NCBI GenBank assembly: GCA_900175165.2
Contig: FWWN02000645.1
Coordinates: 1-34,573 of the forward strand
DNA: 34,573 bases
Source: Rhizomucor pusillus
Taxonomy: Eukaryota; Mucoromycota; Mucoromycetes; Mucorales; Lichtheimiaceae
Reading direction: 5' to 3'
The translations under genes and the position numbers were made by a program. Below, piece by piece: positions 1-12,179 of the stretch; within the stretch, counting starts at the first letter, position 1, and each line of letters opens with the position of its first letter. Below the pieces are notes generated by a model that was not told the DNA's origin, ran no database searches, and saw nothing but the letters and a program-made list of their open reading frames with translations.

Positions 1-732
1 GTTAATCCTTGCCAGCTAAAGTATGTCATACCATTGTATCGGGAGCCAGTTTAAAACTGTCGTTTCTAGCGAATAACCAGTAGAAACTTGGAAAGATTTA
101 CCGTGCCGAAGCGAAATATAACAGTACGATCTCTTCAAAGGAAAAAACATGCATCCGATATTATTTACTGAGCCGCAAACATACGAACGCAAACGGGCAT
201 CCAAAACTAACAATAATATGCTTAACGGGTATAATCTGATAGCCAGTTTGCAATTTCGTTTTTTTAGGATTAAACAAATATGAAAGCATACAATTTTTAC
301 AGAATGTGCCTTTTGAGGAAGGACGATTTTGCTGCGCTAGCTAGGTCGAATTGATCCCACTTGGAGATCTCCAGAGAAATGAATACAGTATCGTTACAGG
401 TTACCGCCGTTGCTTAGCTGGATCTTGACACTCTTTACGCCAGAGTACTCCTGAAGCGCGTACTTGCCCAACTCCTTTCCAAATCCACTCATCTTGTAGC
501 CACCGAATGGAGTGCTTTGATCAAATATATCATAGCAGTTAACCCAGACAGTACCAGCCTTCTCTCATTTGAAACCTTGATGGCGGTATCGAGGTTGGTG
601 GTATAGATGCCTCCAGCCAATCCATACTGTCGATCTTGATAGCTTCATTGACGGTCTTAAAAGAACATAGCAATAGGGACGACGGGCCCAAAGATTTCTT
701 TCTGCATGATGCGCATGTTCTTCTTGCAGTTG
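1..732 (-). repeat. Left arm of a 732-bp inverted repeat
   Basis: The first 732 bases are the reverse complement of the last 732 (33842-34573), with no mismatch or indel found by eye. The inner edge is sharp: identity stops at the motif CAACTGCAAG and the next bases differ (left arm after position 732, right arm before 33842). The arm holds about 390 bases of non-coding sequence followed by the 3' end of an aldehyde dehydrogenase pseudogene. Because the match ends exactly at the window edge, it may be a dispersed repeat at which the assembly stopped rather than a true end of an element. Confidence 0.95.
394..732 (-). pseudogene. Aldehyde dehydrogenase 3' fragment (left copy)
   Basis: Read on the minus strand this stretch encodes the C-terminal part of an NAD(P)-dependent aldehyde dehydrogenase. 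Recognisable family pieces are the EIFGP motif, a YGLAGGIYTTN-like segment, GTVWVNCY and the closing PFGGYKMSG segment, ending at a TAA (complement of 394-396). The pieces lie in different frames: an extra T after the GPVVPIA segment, a loss before YGLAGG and another before the GTVWVN segment each shift the frame. The same lesions occur in the right-hand copy, so the damage predates the copying, or one repeat consensus was placed twice. The catalytic half is absent here. It cannot make an active enzyme. Confidence 0.85.
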
Positions 733-1005
733 GTAAAAATAAAAATAATTGTTAACGGTTGCTAACCGATGATCACATCGGTGGTCAACTGCTTCCGCGT
801 AGTTAATATTCTGCACTGACGACCGAATTTTCCGTGTTATGTCTCCATTCCAACGCAAAATAAACGATAAAAGAATAAAGATATCAACGAATAAATGCGA
901 CGCTAGATGAATGGCAATGTTCCGAGTAAACCCGATTCGACTGACAGAAATGCTGCTGTCAAAATCGGACCGTGTCTCCCCTATTGATTTCCTCAGGGCT
1001 GTTGT

Positions 1006-1815
1006 ATGGGCAAAGTAGACCAGGAGAAGGCTATAGCCACAATAGAAGGCTGGGAAGACGGCCAACCCTACAAGCGCGATATTTACACGCTTGACCGTTG
1101 GGAGCTTCAGTCTGCCGATCGTCTTACTTTCCACTTTGACACGCAGGATGTTGTCCTGGTGCAAGATCCTCATTCCCCTCACCTGGGCGGCTACATCTGG
1201 TTGACCTCGATTGTCTTTTGTTCATACCTCCAGCGACTGTCAAAAAAGAAGTCCAAACACGCGTGGGTGCAGTTGGATCGCTCAAAACGCTGGGTGGAGC
1301 TCGGCTCTGGAGTTGGTTTGATTGGCATTCTGCTTCGCAAACTAGGTATCGAGAATGTCATCATTACGGACATTGCAGAGCTGGTGACGGTCATGGAACG
1401 CAATGTGGAAGCCAATGGACTCCGTGTCAAGTCGCTGAGCGGACGACGGAAAAACGATGCTGAGGAAGATGGTACGGTAGTCGTGGAACCACTCTTGTGG
1501 AACGACAAGGAGGCCATCGAGCATGTTCGCGACAGCGGACCAATTGATTACATACTTGCATGCGACTGCATATACTCTGAGGCAAGCGCAGTTGATCTCG
1601 TGGATACCATGTACGCACTTGCATCCAAGGAAACAAAGATCGTGTGTGTCAGCGAGGTTCGCAACCAAGCAGCTCAAGACAGGTTTCTGGCTGAGGCACA
1701 AAAGCGGTTCAAGATTCAGATATTGCCCGCCAATGTATGGCAACATAACAATTACAGTGCGTTCGATGAAACACTCAATTTCTATTGCATGAAGAAGCTG
1801 TTGCACGGACCCTAA
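1006..1815 (+). CDS. METTL21-type (Methyltransf_16) protein-lysine methyltransferase
   Basis: Single-exon gene of 269 aa, a normal length for the family. It is a class I (seven-beta-strand) S-adenosylmethionine-dependent methyltransferase. The SAM-binding motif I reads VELGSGVGLIG at about residues 97-107; the acidic end of strand beta-2 follows in IITDI (about 119-123). The family LLWND segment sits near 163-167, and a DxxY-type motif (DCIY, about 187-190) is in the usual place. Members methylate lysines on translation factors and chaperones (yeast EFM6/EFM7-type, human METTL21 group). Which substrate this one uses cannot be read from the sequence. The ATG at 1006 is the first in frame and leaves the fold complete. 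The gene ends about 220 bp before the DOCK gene on the same strand. Confidence 0.9.
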   Translation: MGKVDQEKAIATIEGWEDGQPYKRDIYTLDRWELQSADRLTFHFDTQDVVLVQDPHSPHLGGYIWLTSIVFCSYLQRLSKKKSKHAWVQLDRSKRWVELGSGVGLIGILLRKLGIENVIITDIAELVTVMERNVEANGLRVKSLSGRRKNDAEEDGTVVVEPLLWNDKEAIEHVRDSGPIDYILACDCIYSEASAVDLVDTMYALASKETKIVCVSEVRNQAAQDRFLAEAQKRFKIQILPANVWQHNNYSAFDETLNFYCMKKLLHGP

Positions 1816-2038
1816 TCCTTTTGCCTCCTCCCTCCTCCCCTTCCTTTCCAAAACTGTTTACCCACGCAACACACGCACTCTCTAAACGCCCCTCCCCAGA
1901 CCACTTAATACGCACAAAGACTGAGATAAGAGAAAACCCCTTCCTTTCTCTCCACACACCCGAAAAAAGTACCCACGCGCGTCCGTAAACTTAGTTTCCT
2001 TTTTTTGCAACAAAGAAAACCTTGTTTTGTGAGTAGCC
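1816..2038 (+). promoter_or_regulatory. Pyrimidine-rich spacer upstream of the DOCK gene
   Basis: The spacer between the methyltransferase stop and the DOCK start is strongly C/T-rich on the plus strand, with runs of CCTCC and CCTTCC at 1816-1850 and again at 1880-1960. Such tracts are common in fungal promoters and 5' leaders. No clear TATA box is visible. The role is inferred from position and composition only. Confidence 0.35.
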
Positions 2039-5000
2039 ATGAAGTGGTTACCATTGCCAAAGATCGGTCATGGCATTGCAATATATCCATTCTCGCCCTC
2101 CAGCGCATCAACGCAGCACCCACCATCACGGCCGCAGACCGCGTATTCGACAATTCAGTCGCCCTTGCTGTCACCGCAAGGCGACGCAGCCTCAATAATG
2201 ACATCAGTGTCAGCATCATCCAACGCACCCGTCGTCGAAGTCGCACCATCCGATCTCGCTTGCCTTATTTCGCTCGAAGTAGGCGATGAAGTCTTTGTGC
2301 TGGAGCAGCACGGGCAGTGGTACCGCGGCTACGTTCTCTCGTCACTTGAAGAAGGGCGCAAACCTAACACGGCACCCATTGGAGTATTTCCTCGAACGCA
2401 TGTCCAGATCAAAGAATACATTGATATGGATCCTGACGAGACAGATATATACCCGACACGCACAGACAGTCTATTGATTGCAGAAGAACTAGAGGAGCAT
2501 GAGGAGTCAGCTGCACCATGGTTCAACCTGACACCATCTGCTCTCTTTCGCTCCTTTTCAGAATCACACATTGAAACCGCAGAGCAGCAGCAGCAGCGAC
2601 CAAAACGTGCACCTATGCAGCATCCTCCGCCGCCAACTCTCCCGATGGCACGGTTCGATCAGTCAACAATAACGGGTAGCTCGGAGCCATTGGTGGATGA
2701 AATAGGAGCATGTGTCAGCGAATGGAATGCGCTCTTGTACAAGTATCTAGAGGAGAGACGATATGCGGCATTTTCATCAGTGCGAGATCAGATCAACTAT
2801 CTGTTCCAAGCACGGCGACAATTGCTGGATCAAGCGCTATCAAGGGAGGAGCTCGGAAGATTACGAAAGGAAATAATACATCGTATGGTGATGTTCAACG
2901 TGTCTCAAGGACGGGAAATGATTATTCGGCATCCTGAGCGAGGTTATATTTTGGATGCCAACAGTACTTCACTTGCAACGTTGTTCCGGATGCACTGGAA
3001 ATATGCTCTTGCTGAACAAATACCCATCACTTCAATATCATTCGTAGCGCCACATCGTTCCTCATCCACCTCTGCGCCCTTGTTATCAAATCCTCCATCA
3101 GCAACAACAGATACGCCACCAATGGCAACTAGTACATCGGGCAAAGTACCTACACCTACTTCCACCACCGCTTCTCAGCAATCACCGACTGCAGCCTCAG
3201 TTGTCAAGGGTGCCAAATTTCATCATTTATTCTTTGATCTCAAGGCCTGTGTTGGACATATATGTCAACCAGGCGAATATGCAGAACTCTATTTCTCTCT
3301 GTACAACAAAGCAGATAGCAACTTTCTGACAGAGCAGTTCTGTGTCGTGTTGACATACAATGGTATGCCCAAGGACGAGTGCCAGATTGGCAAATTACAA
3401 ACACTCTTCGCCGACTTATCTATGCACGACCTGAGCGAGCATCTCTACTTGGTGTGTCGCATCGTTCGACTGGGCAGTATGAAGTACATGGATAGGGACA
3501 ATCACTTTGGAGGCATCGGCAGCCATGCGTCGATATTGTTTGGAGGCGGCGGATCTACTGCAGATCTTCGAAAGCATGGCGCGGCAAATTTGTGTCGACG
3601 GCCGTTTGGATGTGCAGTTTTACACCTAGGTGCGTTTTTGCAAAAGATCGATCAACAACCGGCCGACAGTGGAGGTGGAGGAAGCGGGGGACTGATGGCA
3701 TCAACATCGACCGCGTTGGTATATTCGCTATCCCAGGCAGAACACGATGTACGAATCTACACGGCGAATTCAGAATCGGCATTCGCAACGTTGCACGAGG
3801 ATATCATTAACAACAATGCAAAGGAGTTTGTAAAAAGCACTCGAGCAGAAACTCTGTGCGTATACCTCAAACTCTTTTACGGCCAGCTGGATGATATATT
3901 AAAGACGAACGCAGCACTCCTCCAAGGAGTTCCAAAGACTTTGCGACTCGGGTTTCCGGACGTAGTGTTTCCTGACGACGAAAGGAATGAGCTTTATGTC
4001 ACGATTCAGTCAGGCGATTTCATGCAGTTTGCACGTACACGTAACGTTCAAGTGACCGTTTGTGTGCGAGATAACCAGACGGGCGATGTCGTTGAGAACG
4101 CGCTGGCAAGCGGTGCAGGCGCGCCGTTTACGACGTACTGGGAAAGCATAGTGTTTTATCACGAACAACGGCCAAGGTGGAACGAGACATTCAAGGTGCA
4201 TATCCAGGAAAAGAAACAGTGGGAACAATCGCACTTGTTTGTGACGCTCAAACACAAAAGCAGCAGCGGCGGCAACTTTGGCTCGACAACAGACGTGTCT
4301 AACGGCGACAAGACGTTTGCAATGGGATACATTCCACTGTTTATGCCGCCCGCTTTTCGATACTTTGTCGCGGACGGCGTGCATGGGTTGACCTTGTACA
4401 GGTACGACCGTCAGCTAGCGCATCCTCGAGTGTACCTGGGAAACAATCCTTGGTGTTATCGATCTTCAGTACCGTTCAACATGCAGCATCAGGATTTCGG
4501 CTTTACATCGAAGCGTCATCCACTCAACAATCACGCATCACCTTCTATGCAGAGCTTGAGAGGATCACCGAGTCTGTCATCACTGAGCAACGCTGATGCA
4601 ACTAGCACTGACTCGTTATCGGAAGCTGCATCGAACGCGGGAGCCACAGCCGCCGCCACAAAGCTAGTCATGGTGAAAGATACATTGTCAGTCAAGACGT
4701 TACTCTGCTCGACATGTTTCACACAGAACGAGACGCTCGTCAAGCTCTTGAACTGGTCATCTATACTGGAAGAAAATGGCGAGGAAGGATATGAAGAACT
4801 TCGTTCGGTCTTGGACAAGTTTACATTTGTGGGTGAAATGGAAGTTGTAAAGTTTTTGAACGATATCTTTGATGCTCTGCTGGGTATTCTCGTTTATCGA
4901 CACAAGGAGCAAGAAAAGGAAGATACGTTGTGCGACGAAGCGCTGACGGCCATGGTCTGGGTACTTGGCATGATTCAAGATCGACGCTTTAGCAACTTCC

Positions 5001-8000
5001 GGCCAGTGTTGGATGTGTACATTGATCAGCGATTTGCTGAACAGCAACGACAGCAGCAACAGCAAAAGATACCCAAGCACGACTACGTCTACGATCGACT
5101 GCTCAAGGCCATATCAAGACTGTGCACAGACACCGGCGATCCAAAAAAGGCAAAGCAGCTGCGTACAAGCATGAAAGTTTGGGAATACTTGTTTCGCTTT
5201 ATTGTGCAGTCGAGATTAATGCAACAGCAAACCGAGGAGGATGGCGAGCGCGAACTTAGAAGCATTGTCTTCAAGGAAGAGCTGGAGCAGCTTTTGGAGA
5301 AGATCAACAAACTCATGAGCCCAGATCAGCCAAGCAGCATGATCGGCACACAAACATTGGCGCTTCAGCATTTCGCCGACACGTTGGATCAACTGCGGCG
5401 CGTCTTTTCTGCCAAGGAGATGGTCAAAATTACGAGTGAATTTGTCGACTGCTCTGGGCACGTTACCGGTAAACTGGTCGGATATCGGCTTGCCATGATC
5501 CTTGCTATCGTCAAAGGACCTGTATTTAACGACCACACGTGCCGACTGGGACTCGCAAAGAACGTGTTTCGATGGATCAACGTTTGGATCAACTCGTACA
5601 TGGCAGCGGCAAAGAACGTTATATTTGCAAAGCAGAACGAAGGCACCGACCATGATCATCAGCAGATGCGACTTCCAAGGGTGCAGTGGCTCGAATATCT
5701 TCGATTATCGTTAACTATCATATGCGAGATGCTCGAGAAGATGCGACGATTATCAGGCATGGCATCGGTGGGATTATCCATATCATCACCGTCGCTATCG
5801 ACATTATCGAGACCGATATCAATGGCAACGAGCGGAGACGAGGATTTCACGGAGGAATCAAACTCTGAGCTGCAGACAGTGACAGAATTGGCGTTGCAAT
5901 TGATACCACAGCTGATCAATGCATACAAGGATCTCCAGCGCCTGACTATCCAGGCAGTCCACGCATCCACGTTATCTGCGGAGAACACGGCTTCTGCTTC
6001 GTCTGGTTCTGCGACGCCGCCAGCACGAACTTCAAGACACTCGCTTCACGTGCGTCGGGATCGGTCAAGTTCACTGGGTAGCAAGCAGGTGCCTTCGATC
6101 TCCAGCGGCCAGCCAGAAACGCCTGACAATAACTCGGTCTTTGCAGTTGTACTACAAGCGTTAGCAACGTCGCCCACCGCACCGTTCCCATCTACATATC
6201 CATTCCACTCCATTTCCAACAAGAATAATCCAGCAATGACGGCAAGTGGCAACCTGGCGGCAATGGTTACAACTGGTTTATTGGATATCACTGTGGTGCT
6301 TCTGGAACTATTCTATCTTACACCTCAGCAACAGTGGATTAATTATCTGCTATCCATGCTGCGATCTGAAGGCGCGGATGCAACAGCGAAATTTTTGCGG
6401 CAAATAGTGCATGCCTGTATGGGCATTCTGTTCGGGGACAGCATGCGGATGTTGGACGAGTCTACAGCCAAAGACGATACGATGCATCACATCAAGGACT
6501 CAACTGCTGCGACGCGCAAGTTACCAGACAACTGGCTTAATTTGTCGGTCATTGCTCACCAGGTCGTGCTTGCCAACATTCTGTCACCTGCAGTGACGAT
6601 ATTCGAGTTCTTGTCAGACAAGGATTCGAATCTAGAGTCGGTGCAAGATCTTTGGGTCACATTCTTTGTAGGATTGCTCCGAGTCATATCAAGTCCTCGG
6701 CTAGAAATTGAGTCGTTTTTGCCGCAGACGCAGCGTGTAGTGTGGAAACTTGCGGATAACCTCAGAGGAGCTGTCGGAGCCAAGACACTGTCAAAGCTCT
6801 GGATGTTGGCTGGATCTGGCAAGCAACAACGAAATGCTAGAGGGTCAATGCTGCTCGCAAACAAGCTAGATGGCCAAACAGCAGCAGCAACAGTTACAAG
6901 GGCTGATAGCGTTGCTGGAGATGACGATACCGATACGTTTGTGTCTGCCGAGGAAGAAGAGCACCATCCCCAGGATAACGAGCAACCAGAAGAAAAGCAG
7001 CAGCTACAGCAGCAACAGCAGCATATCAAGATTTCCAAAACGCAGCTGGAACTTATACCCGCCATATTGCGACCGCTGTGCGCTGTGAGTTTGACCTTGC
7101 ACGATAAAGTTCGCCGAGCAGCCGTGTCGATTATCGCCGACATTATTGCAATCGAACTGTACACCTTTGATGACTTGTCGCGTGTACAAAACTTGCTGAT
7201 CAGTGCGATCGATATCTTGGTCATGACCGAGAACAAGGGCGACGAGGCTATCAAGGACAAGATCATACCTGAGCTGGAGGAAGCCGTCGAGGAGAAGCAG
7301 CTGCCGGAGCCTCTGCTTGAAAAGTGTAGTCAATCCATGGACTCGATATTCAAGTTCTTGGAACTATTGCTCAAAATTCGAGGTCTGCCACTGGATAATG
7401 ACGAGTTTGTGGATGACAGGATCAGCGCACGGCTCAAGTTGATGGAGTTTATACGGGTAATTGAGCGTCACGATATCTATATAAAGTATGTGCATCAGTT
7501 GGTGGAACTGCATCTTCAAGGAGGCAATTACATCGAAGCGGCCCTGACTCTCCGTTTCCACGCTGACCTGCTACCTTGGGATCCATTGGTCGAACTGCCA
7601 GCAGAACCAGAATTGAAACTATCTGCACAGCCGGCATTCGCACGCAAGGAGGCGCTCTACTACAAGATCATGTCGTATCTTGAAAAAGGTCAAGCTTGGG
7701 AACTATGCATCGAGCTATGCAAGGAATTGGCTAGCCAGTACGAGACGACAACCTTTGATTTTGTGAAATATGGCGAAATTTTGAAACGGCAAGCGCAGTT
7801 GGCGGAAGATATTGTCAAGAAGGAACGCTATTTCAGCGAATATTTCAGGGTTGCATTCTACGGCCGAGGCTTTCCACCGAGCGTGCGCAATCAGCAGTTC
7901 ATCTACCGTGGGCTCGAGTGGGAAAAGGTCACGTCGTTCATGGAGCGGATACAGAATCAGCATCCGAACGCCCAGCTATTATCTGGCAAATACGCAACGT

Positions 8001-9224
8001 CATCCAAGCTGACTGACGAGCAAGTCCGTGAACTTGATAGCGAGTTGGATGCGCAGTATATCCAAATTACAGCTGTTACTCCGGAACCCAATGAATCAAG
8101 GCAGTATCTGTTTGAAAACCCGTTGGTACCCGACAATGTCAAGAAATATTACACATCCAACGATGTATACAGCTTTACATACTCAAGACCGTTCGACAAG
8201 CAACAACAAGCTGGAAATCCTAACGCCAGTAGCAGCACCAGCAAGCCAGAGGACGACTTTTTGAACCTGTGGACGAAGAAGACAGTGTTCAAATGCGAAG
8301 AGACTTTTCCCACAACAGCTCGCAGATCCAAAGTGATTGAAATTCAAGAACATGAAATTTCTCCTATCGAAAATGCAGTGTTCGCTATGGAAAAGAAGAA
8401 CCAAGAGCTGCTAGATCTAGAGCAAAAGTATGCATTGTATCTTCGCAACGGTGAACGGAGACCATCGACAGCTGGATCGGTCAATATTAGTCCTTTCTCG
8501 ATGGCACTCAACGGTGCTGTCGATGCACCTGTTAACGGCGGAGTTGCTTTGTACCGCAAAGCGTTCTTAACAGATGCTTACTGGGAAAAGAATCCAGATA
8601 TGCGACCCTGGGCACGGCGTTTGCGTGATGCCATCCATGATCAGGTAAGCTGAGAGAGGCATTACAATACGAATCTCCTATCCTAACGGATCAATTTTAG
8701 GTCGAGATTATTGAAAAGTGTTTGGAAACGCACAGAAAGTTGGTATCTGCTGATATGCGTCCCTTCCACAATACGCTCGTTACATGTAAGTGCACAGACA
8801 GAGAGGCATTGACATTGAAGTGGCAAAGATGGCTGATCCGTTTAAAAAAGTCTTCAAAAAGAACTTTAAAGACGATATTGAATTCGTGCACAAGCTGCAG
8901 CGACAGCAAACGACGAGCGAAAACATGGATGAAGAACAGCCTGGCGAGCTACTCTCTGCAGTGCATGAAACACGTCCCGGGATGCCCCCAAGGCGGTCTT
9001 CGACGTTTCGCCATCATCAGCATCAGCAGCAGCTGGGAAACCCCACACGCAGCACCACACCCTCCTTACCAATGTCACCGGTACTTTCATCGATGCACGC
9101 GCCCAATCCTTTCAACGACGTACGACCTCCACTGGAAAAGACAGCTAGCACGCATACCACTGCTTCGAGAGCAGAAAGTTTATCCCGCAGTTTGAAAATG
9201 TCTCTTCGGAAAAAGAAGCGTTAG
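2039..9224 (+). CDS. DOCK-family guanine nucleotide exchange factor (Dck1/DOCK180-like)
   Basis: Exons 2039-8644, 8701-8785 and 8821-9224 give about 2364 aa. The protein opens with the SH3 signature of DOCK-A/B proteins (KWLPLPKIGHGIAIYPF, then GQWYRGYV and GVFPRTHV), split by a Ser/Pro-rich insert at about 19-62. A DHR-1 (C2-like, phosphoinositide-binding) domain spans about 635-785. The DHR-2 catalytic domain starts near 1770 and includes KYVHQLVELHLQGGNYIEAA. DOCK proteins activate Rac/Cdc42-type GTPases, often with an ELMO partner; yeast Dck1 acts with Lmo1 on Rho5. Intron 1 (8645-8700) has a CTAAC branch site. Intron 2 (8786-8820) is only 35 bp but is needed to restore the conserved FKKVFKKNFKDD segment. 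Glutamine tracts occur near 181, 1002 and 1655. The tail is proline/serine-rich and ends in basic residues. Confidence 0.93.
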
Positions 9225-9886
9225 ATATAGAGGCCTTATTATTTCCTTTTCATTTATGTATCTATGTTCTATTTGTATAGATTTAATGAATTATCCTGTA
9301 CACATTCCATGTTCACGAAATACACAATATTGTGGTTACGATCGTCTTAATAATTTTCGTTGGTCAAAGGGACTAATACTAAGTGCTTATCCAGGATAAT
9401 GAGTGCAGCAATATATATGAAGTCAATGTTGGTTGTTTGGCGGACTAGCCGGTCTTTTGCTTTATAAACGGCCACTGTATTGATTGCTTGTTTTGGCATG
9501 GATCTTCTACACTTTCAAAGTTTACCTGCAGTTTTCGGGTCAACTTTTCTCTGATCTTTATTTCATGAAACCGACATCCAGGGTCCACATTACGTCATGT
9601 CTTGCCGTTTCTTTGGGTAAGCACAAGGGACGGAACTGGCTATATATGCAGATAGAGATAAGAAAGAAACAAGTTCCGCTGTTCATTTGACGTAGCCCTA
9701 CTAAGGACGATGACGATGATGATCATGAATTCTTCTCAAAGGCAGAAAGTCTGCCTAGAACAAATTTGGAAACTCGCTTGGACCATGCATGGTCGGGGTC
9801 TTCGAAGCTGCTTCGAAAGAGCGTCGTTTTCTCTTTTCCGTCTTCGTCCTTTTTTTCTTAGTTTCCCGTCCTTTCCCTTTATCTTG
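9225..9886 (+). other. Intergenic spacer, DOCK 3' side and NDE1 promoter
   Basis: About 660 bases without a supported gene. The first part is A/T-rich and probably the DOCK 3' UTR. The stretch just before 9887 is C/T-rich (9830-9880), as in many fungal leaders. Upstream in-frame ATGs exist from 9710, but they would put a non-conserved segment before the mitochondrial presequence, so I did not use them. Confidence 0.5.
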
Positions 9887-11956
9887 ATGAACAATCTCGG
9901 ATGTCGCATCGTTGTTTCTCTCGGTGCTAGACGGTTCGCATCCATATCGTCACCTAAGGCAGCCGCCAAGCCCTTTTTTACCCGCAAGGCCTTGTACGCG
10001 ACCGCTTTGACAGGATGTGCGGGAGGGCTTGGATATTATCTGCTGCAGGACACTGTCTACTTGGAAGAAGCCCATGGCGCACACGAGCATGTGCCTCCGC
10101 TTGCGCTGCATCCACAGACAGGAGGACCCAAGAACCTGCCGATAGTCACTCACCAGCTGGACGAGGAAAAAGGTGAAGAGCAGAAACCGCGCCTCGTCAT
10201 ACTCGGCGGTGGATGGGGCGCTGTATCGATGCTGCAGCACCTTGATCGTGGAAAGTACAACGTTACCGTCATCAGCGATAACAATTACTTTTTGTTCACA
10301 CCGCTGCTGCCTTCTGTAACAGTCGGTACCAACGAAGCACGGTATGTAGTGGAAAAATGGGCTGTCCGAGTATATGTACTTAAATGCATACGTAAAACAA
10401 AGGTCACTCTTGGAACCGATCCGCAAGATCGCTGCACGTGTCCGTGGCCATTTTCTGGAAGCAAAGGCGGTTGATATCGATCTCGATCAAAAGATGGTCG
10501 AAGTCAAGAGCGCGAACGGCGATGAGCATTTCTATGTACCTTACGACAAACTTGTCGTTGCAGTGGGCGCTACAAGCATCACACACGGCATTGAAGGGAT
10601 CGAGAATACGTTGCAGCTCAAGACGATCCACGACGCTCTGGCCGTCCGACGGAAAATTATGATCAATGTTGAGCAGGCGTGCTTGCCAACCACGACGCCT
10701 GAGGAAAGAAAACGGCTCTTGAGCTTTGTCGTCTGCGGCGGTGGCCCGACCGGCACAGAGTACGCTGCCGAGCTCTTCGATTGGATTAATGAGGATCTCG
10801 TGAAATGGTTCCCGAAACTCCTGAGAGAGGATATCACTGTGTCAATTATCCAAAGCCGCGATCACATTCTTAACACATTCGATAGCAGCATCAGCGAGTA
10901 TGCGGAAAAACGGTTCGCTAGAGAACACATTAACGTGATCACGAACGCGCGCGTCGTCCGCATCGATCCTGACAAGGTTGTCTATCGCTTAAAGGACAAG
11001 AGCCCAGATGATCCGTCCGGATACAAAGTCATCCCGCAGGGTCTTTGCCTGTGGTCGACTGGTATCGCCATGACACCGTTTGTAAGGAATATCTCGAAGA
11101 AACTCGGAGAGCAGATCCACAAGCGTGCCCTGGTCACGGATGCATTCCTGCGCGTAAAGGGCATCGATGATGGCTCGGCGTTTGCTCTGGGAGACTGTGC
11201 TACTGTCGAGAACCCAAAGCTGCTGGAGCATATCATGGAGATCTTTGAGACAGTTGACAAGTAAGGATTGTGAAACGCTAAACGACACCTTGTTTCCTTT
11301 CTTGTTCTCACCGTGATTAACAGGGACAAGGATGGCAAATTGAGTCAACAAGAATTCAAGGAAGCCATCGAGTATATGCGCTCGCACTTCCCTCTCGCTG
11401 ATCAGCACTTGCAAAAGCTAGACTCCATGTTTGACAAGTATGACGCAGACAAGAACGGAAACATAGACTTTGATGAAATGAAGATTATGCTCAAGGACCT
11501 CGACAGTAAAATGACCCAGCTGCCGGCTGTAAGTGCACATATCGCGTATATTGGTTCTCCTTTGTTTGACTGACTGCTTGCATGCTAGACTGCTCAGCGA
11601 GCTAGTCAGCAGGGCAAATACCTCGCAAAACAATTCAACAGAGCCGCGGACGGCAAAGAAAATCTGCGGCCATTCCGATACCAGCACCTTGGTTCACTCG
11701 CATATGTTGGTAACACAGCTGTGGGCGAGTTCAGCTGGGGTTACAAGATGATCGGCGGTCTTTATGGTATGTGCATTTTCTCTGCTACATATTGTTAAGG
11801 CCTGTTTGGCTAATCAACAACAACTTGGTCATTGTAGCTCTTTACCTTTGGCGCTCAGTCTATTGGTCTGAGCAGGTCAGTATGCGCACTAGAATGAACT
11901 TGAGTATAGACTGGACCAAATGCGCCCTTTTCGGCCGAGATATCTCTACTGTTTAA
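9887..11956 (+). CDS. NDE1: External alternative NADH dehydrogenase with EF-hands (NDE1-type)
   Basis: Exons 9887-10341, 10403-11260, 11324-11528, 11589-11766 and 11838-11956 give 604 aa. This is a type II NADH:ubiquinone oxidoreductase of the inner mitochondrial membrane, passing electrons from NADH to quinone without pumping protons. The N-terminus is a basic presequence followed by a hydrophobic segment (about 35-53). The FAD Rossmann motif GGGWGA is at 107-112, the NADH motif GGGPTGTEYA near 263-272, and FALGDCA lies before the calcium-binding part. Two complete EF-hand loops (437-448 and 478-489) carry Asp/Asn at positions 1, 3 and 5 and Glu at 12, so calcium control is likely. The C-terminus has the family YLWRSVYWSEQ anchor. 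The start at 9887 gives a typical presequence. Confidence 0.95.
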
Positions 11957-11986
11957 AAGAGCACAATGAATTTTGCATGGTTTACT

Positions 11987-11992
11987 AATAAA
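11987..11992 (+). terminator. Possible polyadenylation signal of NDE1
   Basis: An AATAAA hexamer lies 31 bases after the NDE1 stop codon, a usual place for a cleavage/polyadenylation signal. Support is the motif and its position only. Confidence 0.45.
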
Positions 11993-12179
11993 TCACATGT
12001 ACATACTTGTACACTACTGAATAAAATGAAAATGGTACTCAAAATCCAAGTGTGTTGGTTCTGTTTCACAGAGATTGACATCATTGTCAAAGACCTGGCT
12101 GCAAACAAAGGATAATCGACAACAGATGCTTTTATGTACTTAAAGGAAGGAACCAGCAGAGAAAATAGGGTATAGTGAA

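Noticed and set aside
6556..7266. 236-codon minus-strand open frame
   Set aside because: It lies fully inside the DOCK exon. Its Ser/Cys-rich composition is the shadow of Gln/Glu codons on the coding strand.
8722..9195. 157-codon continuation of the DOCK frame without the second intron
   Set aside because: The readthrough peptide lacks DOCK features, while the spliced frame restores a conserved basic segment and ends in a clean tail.
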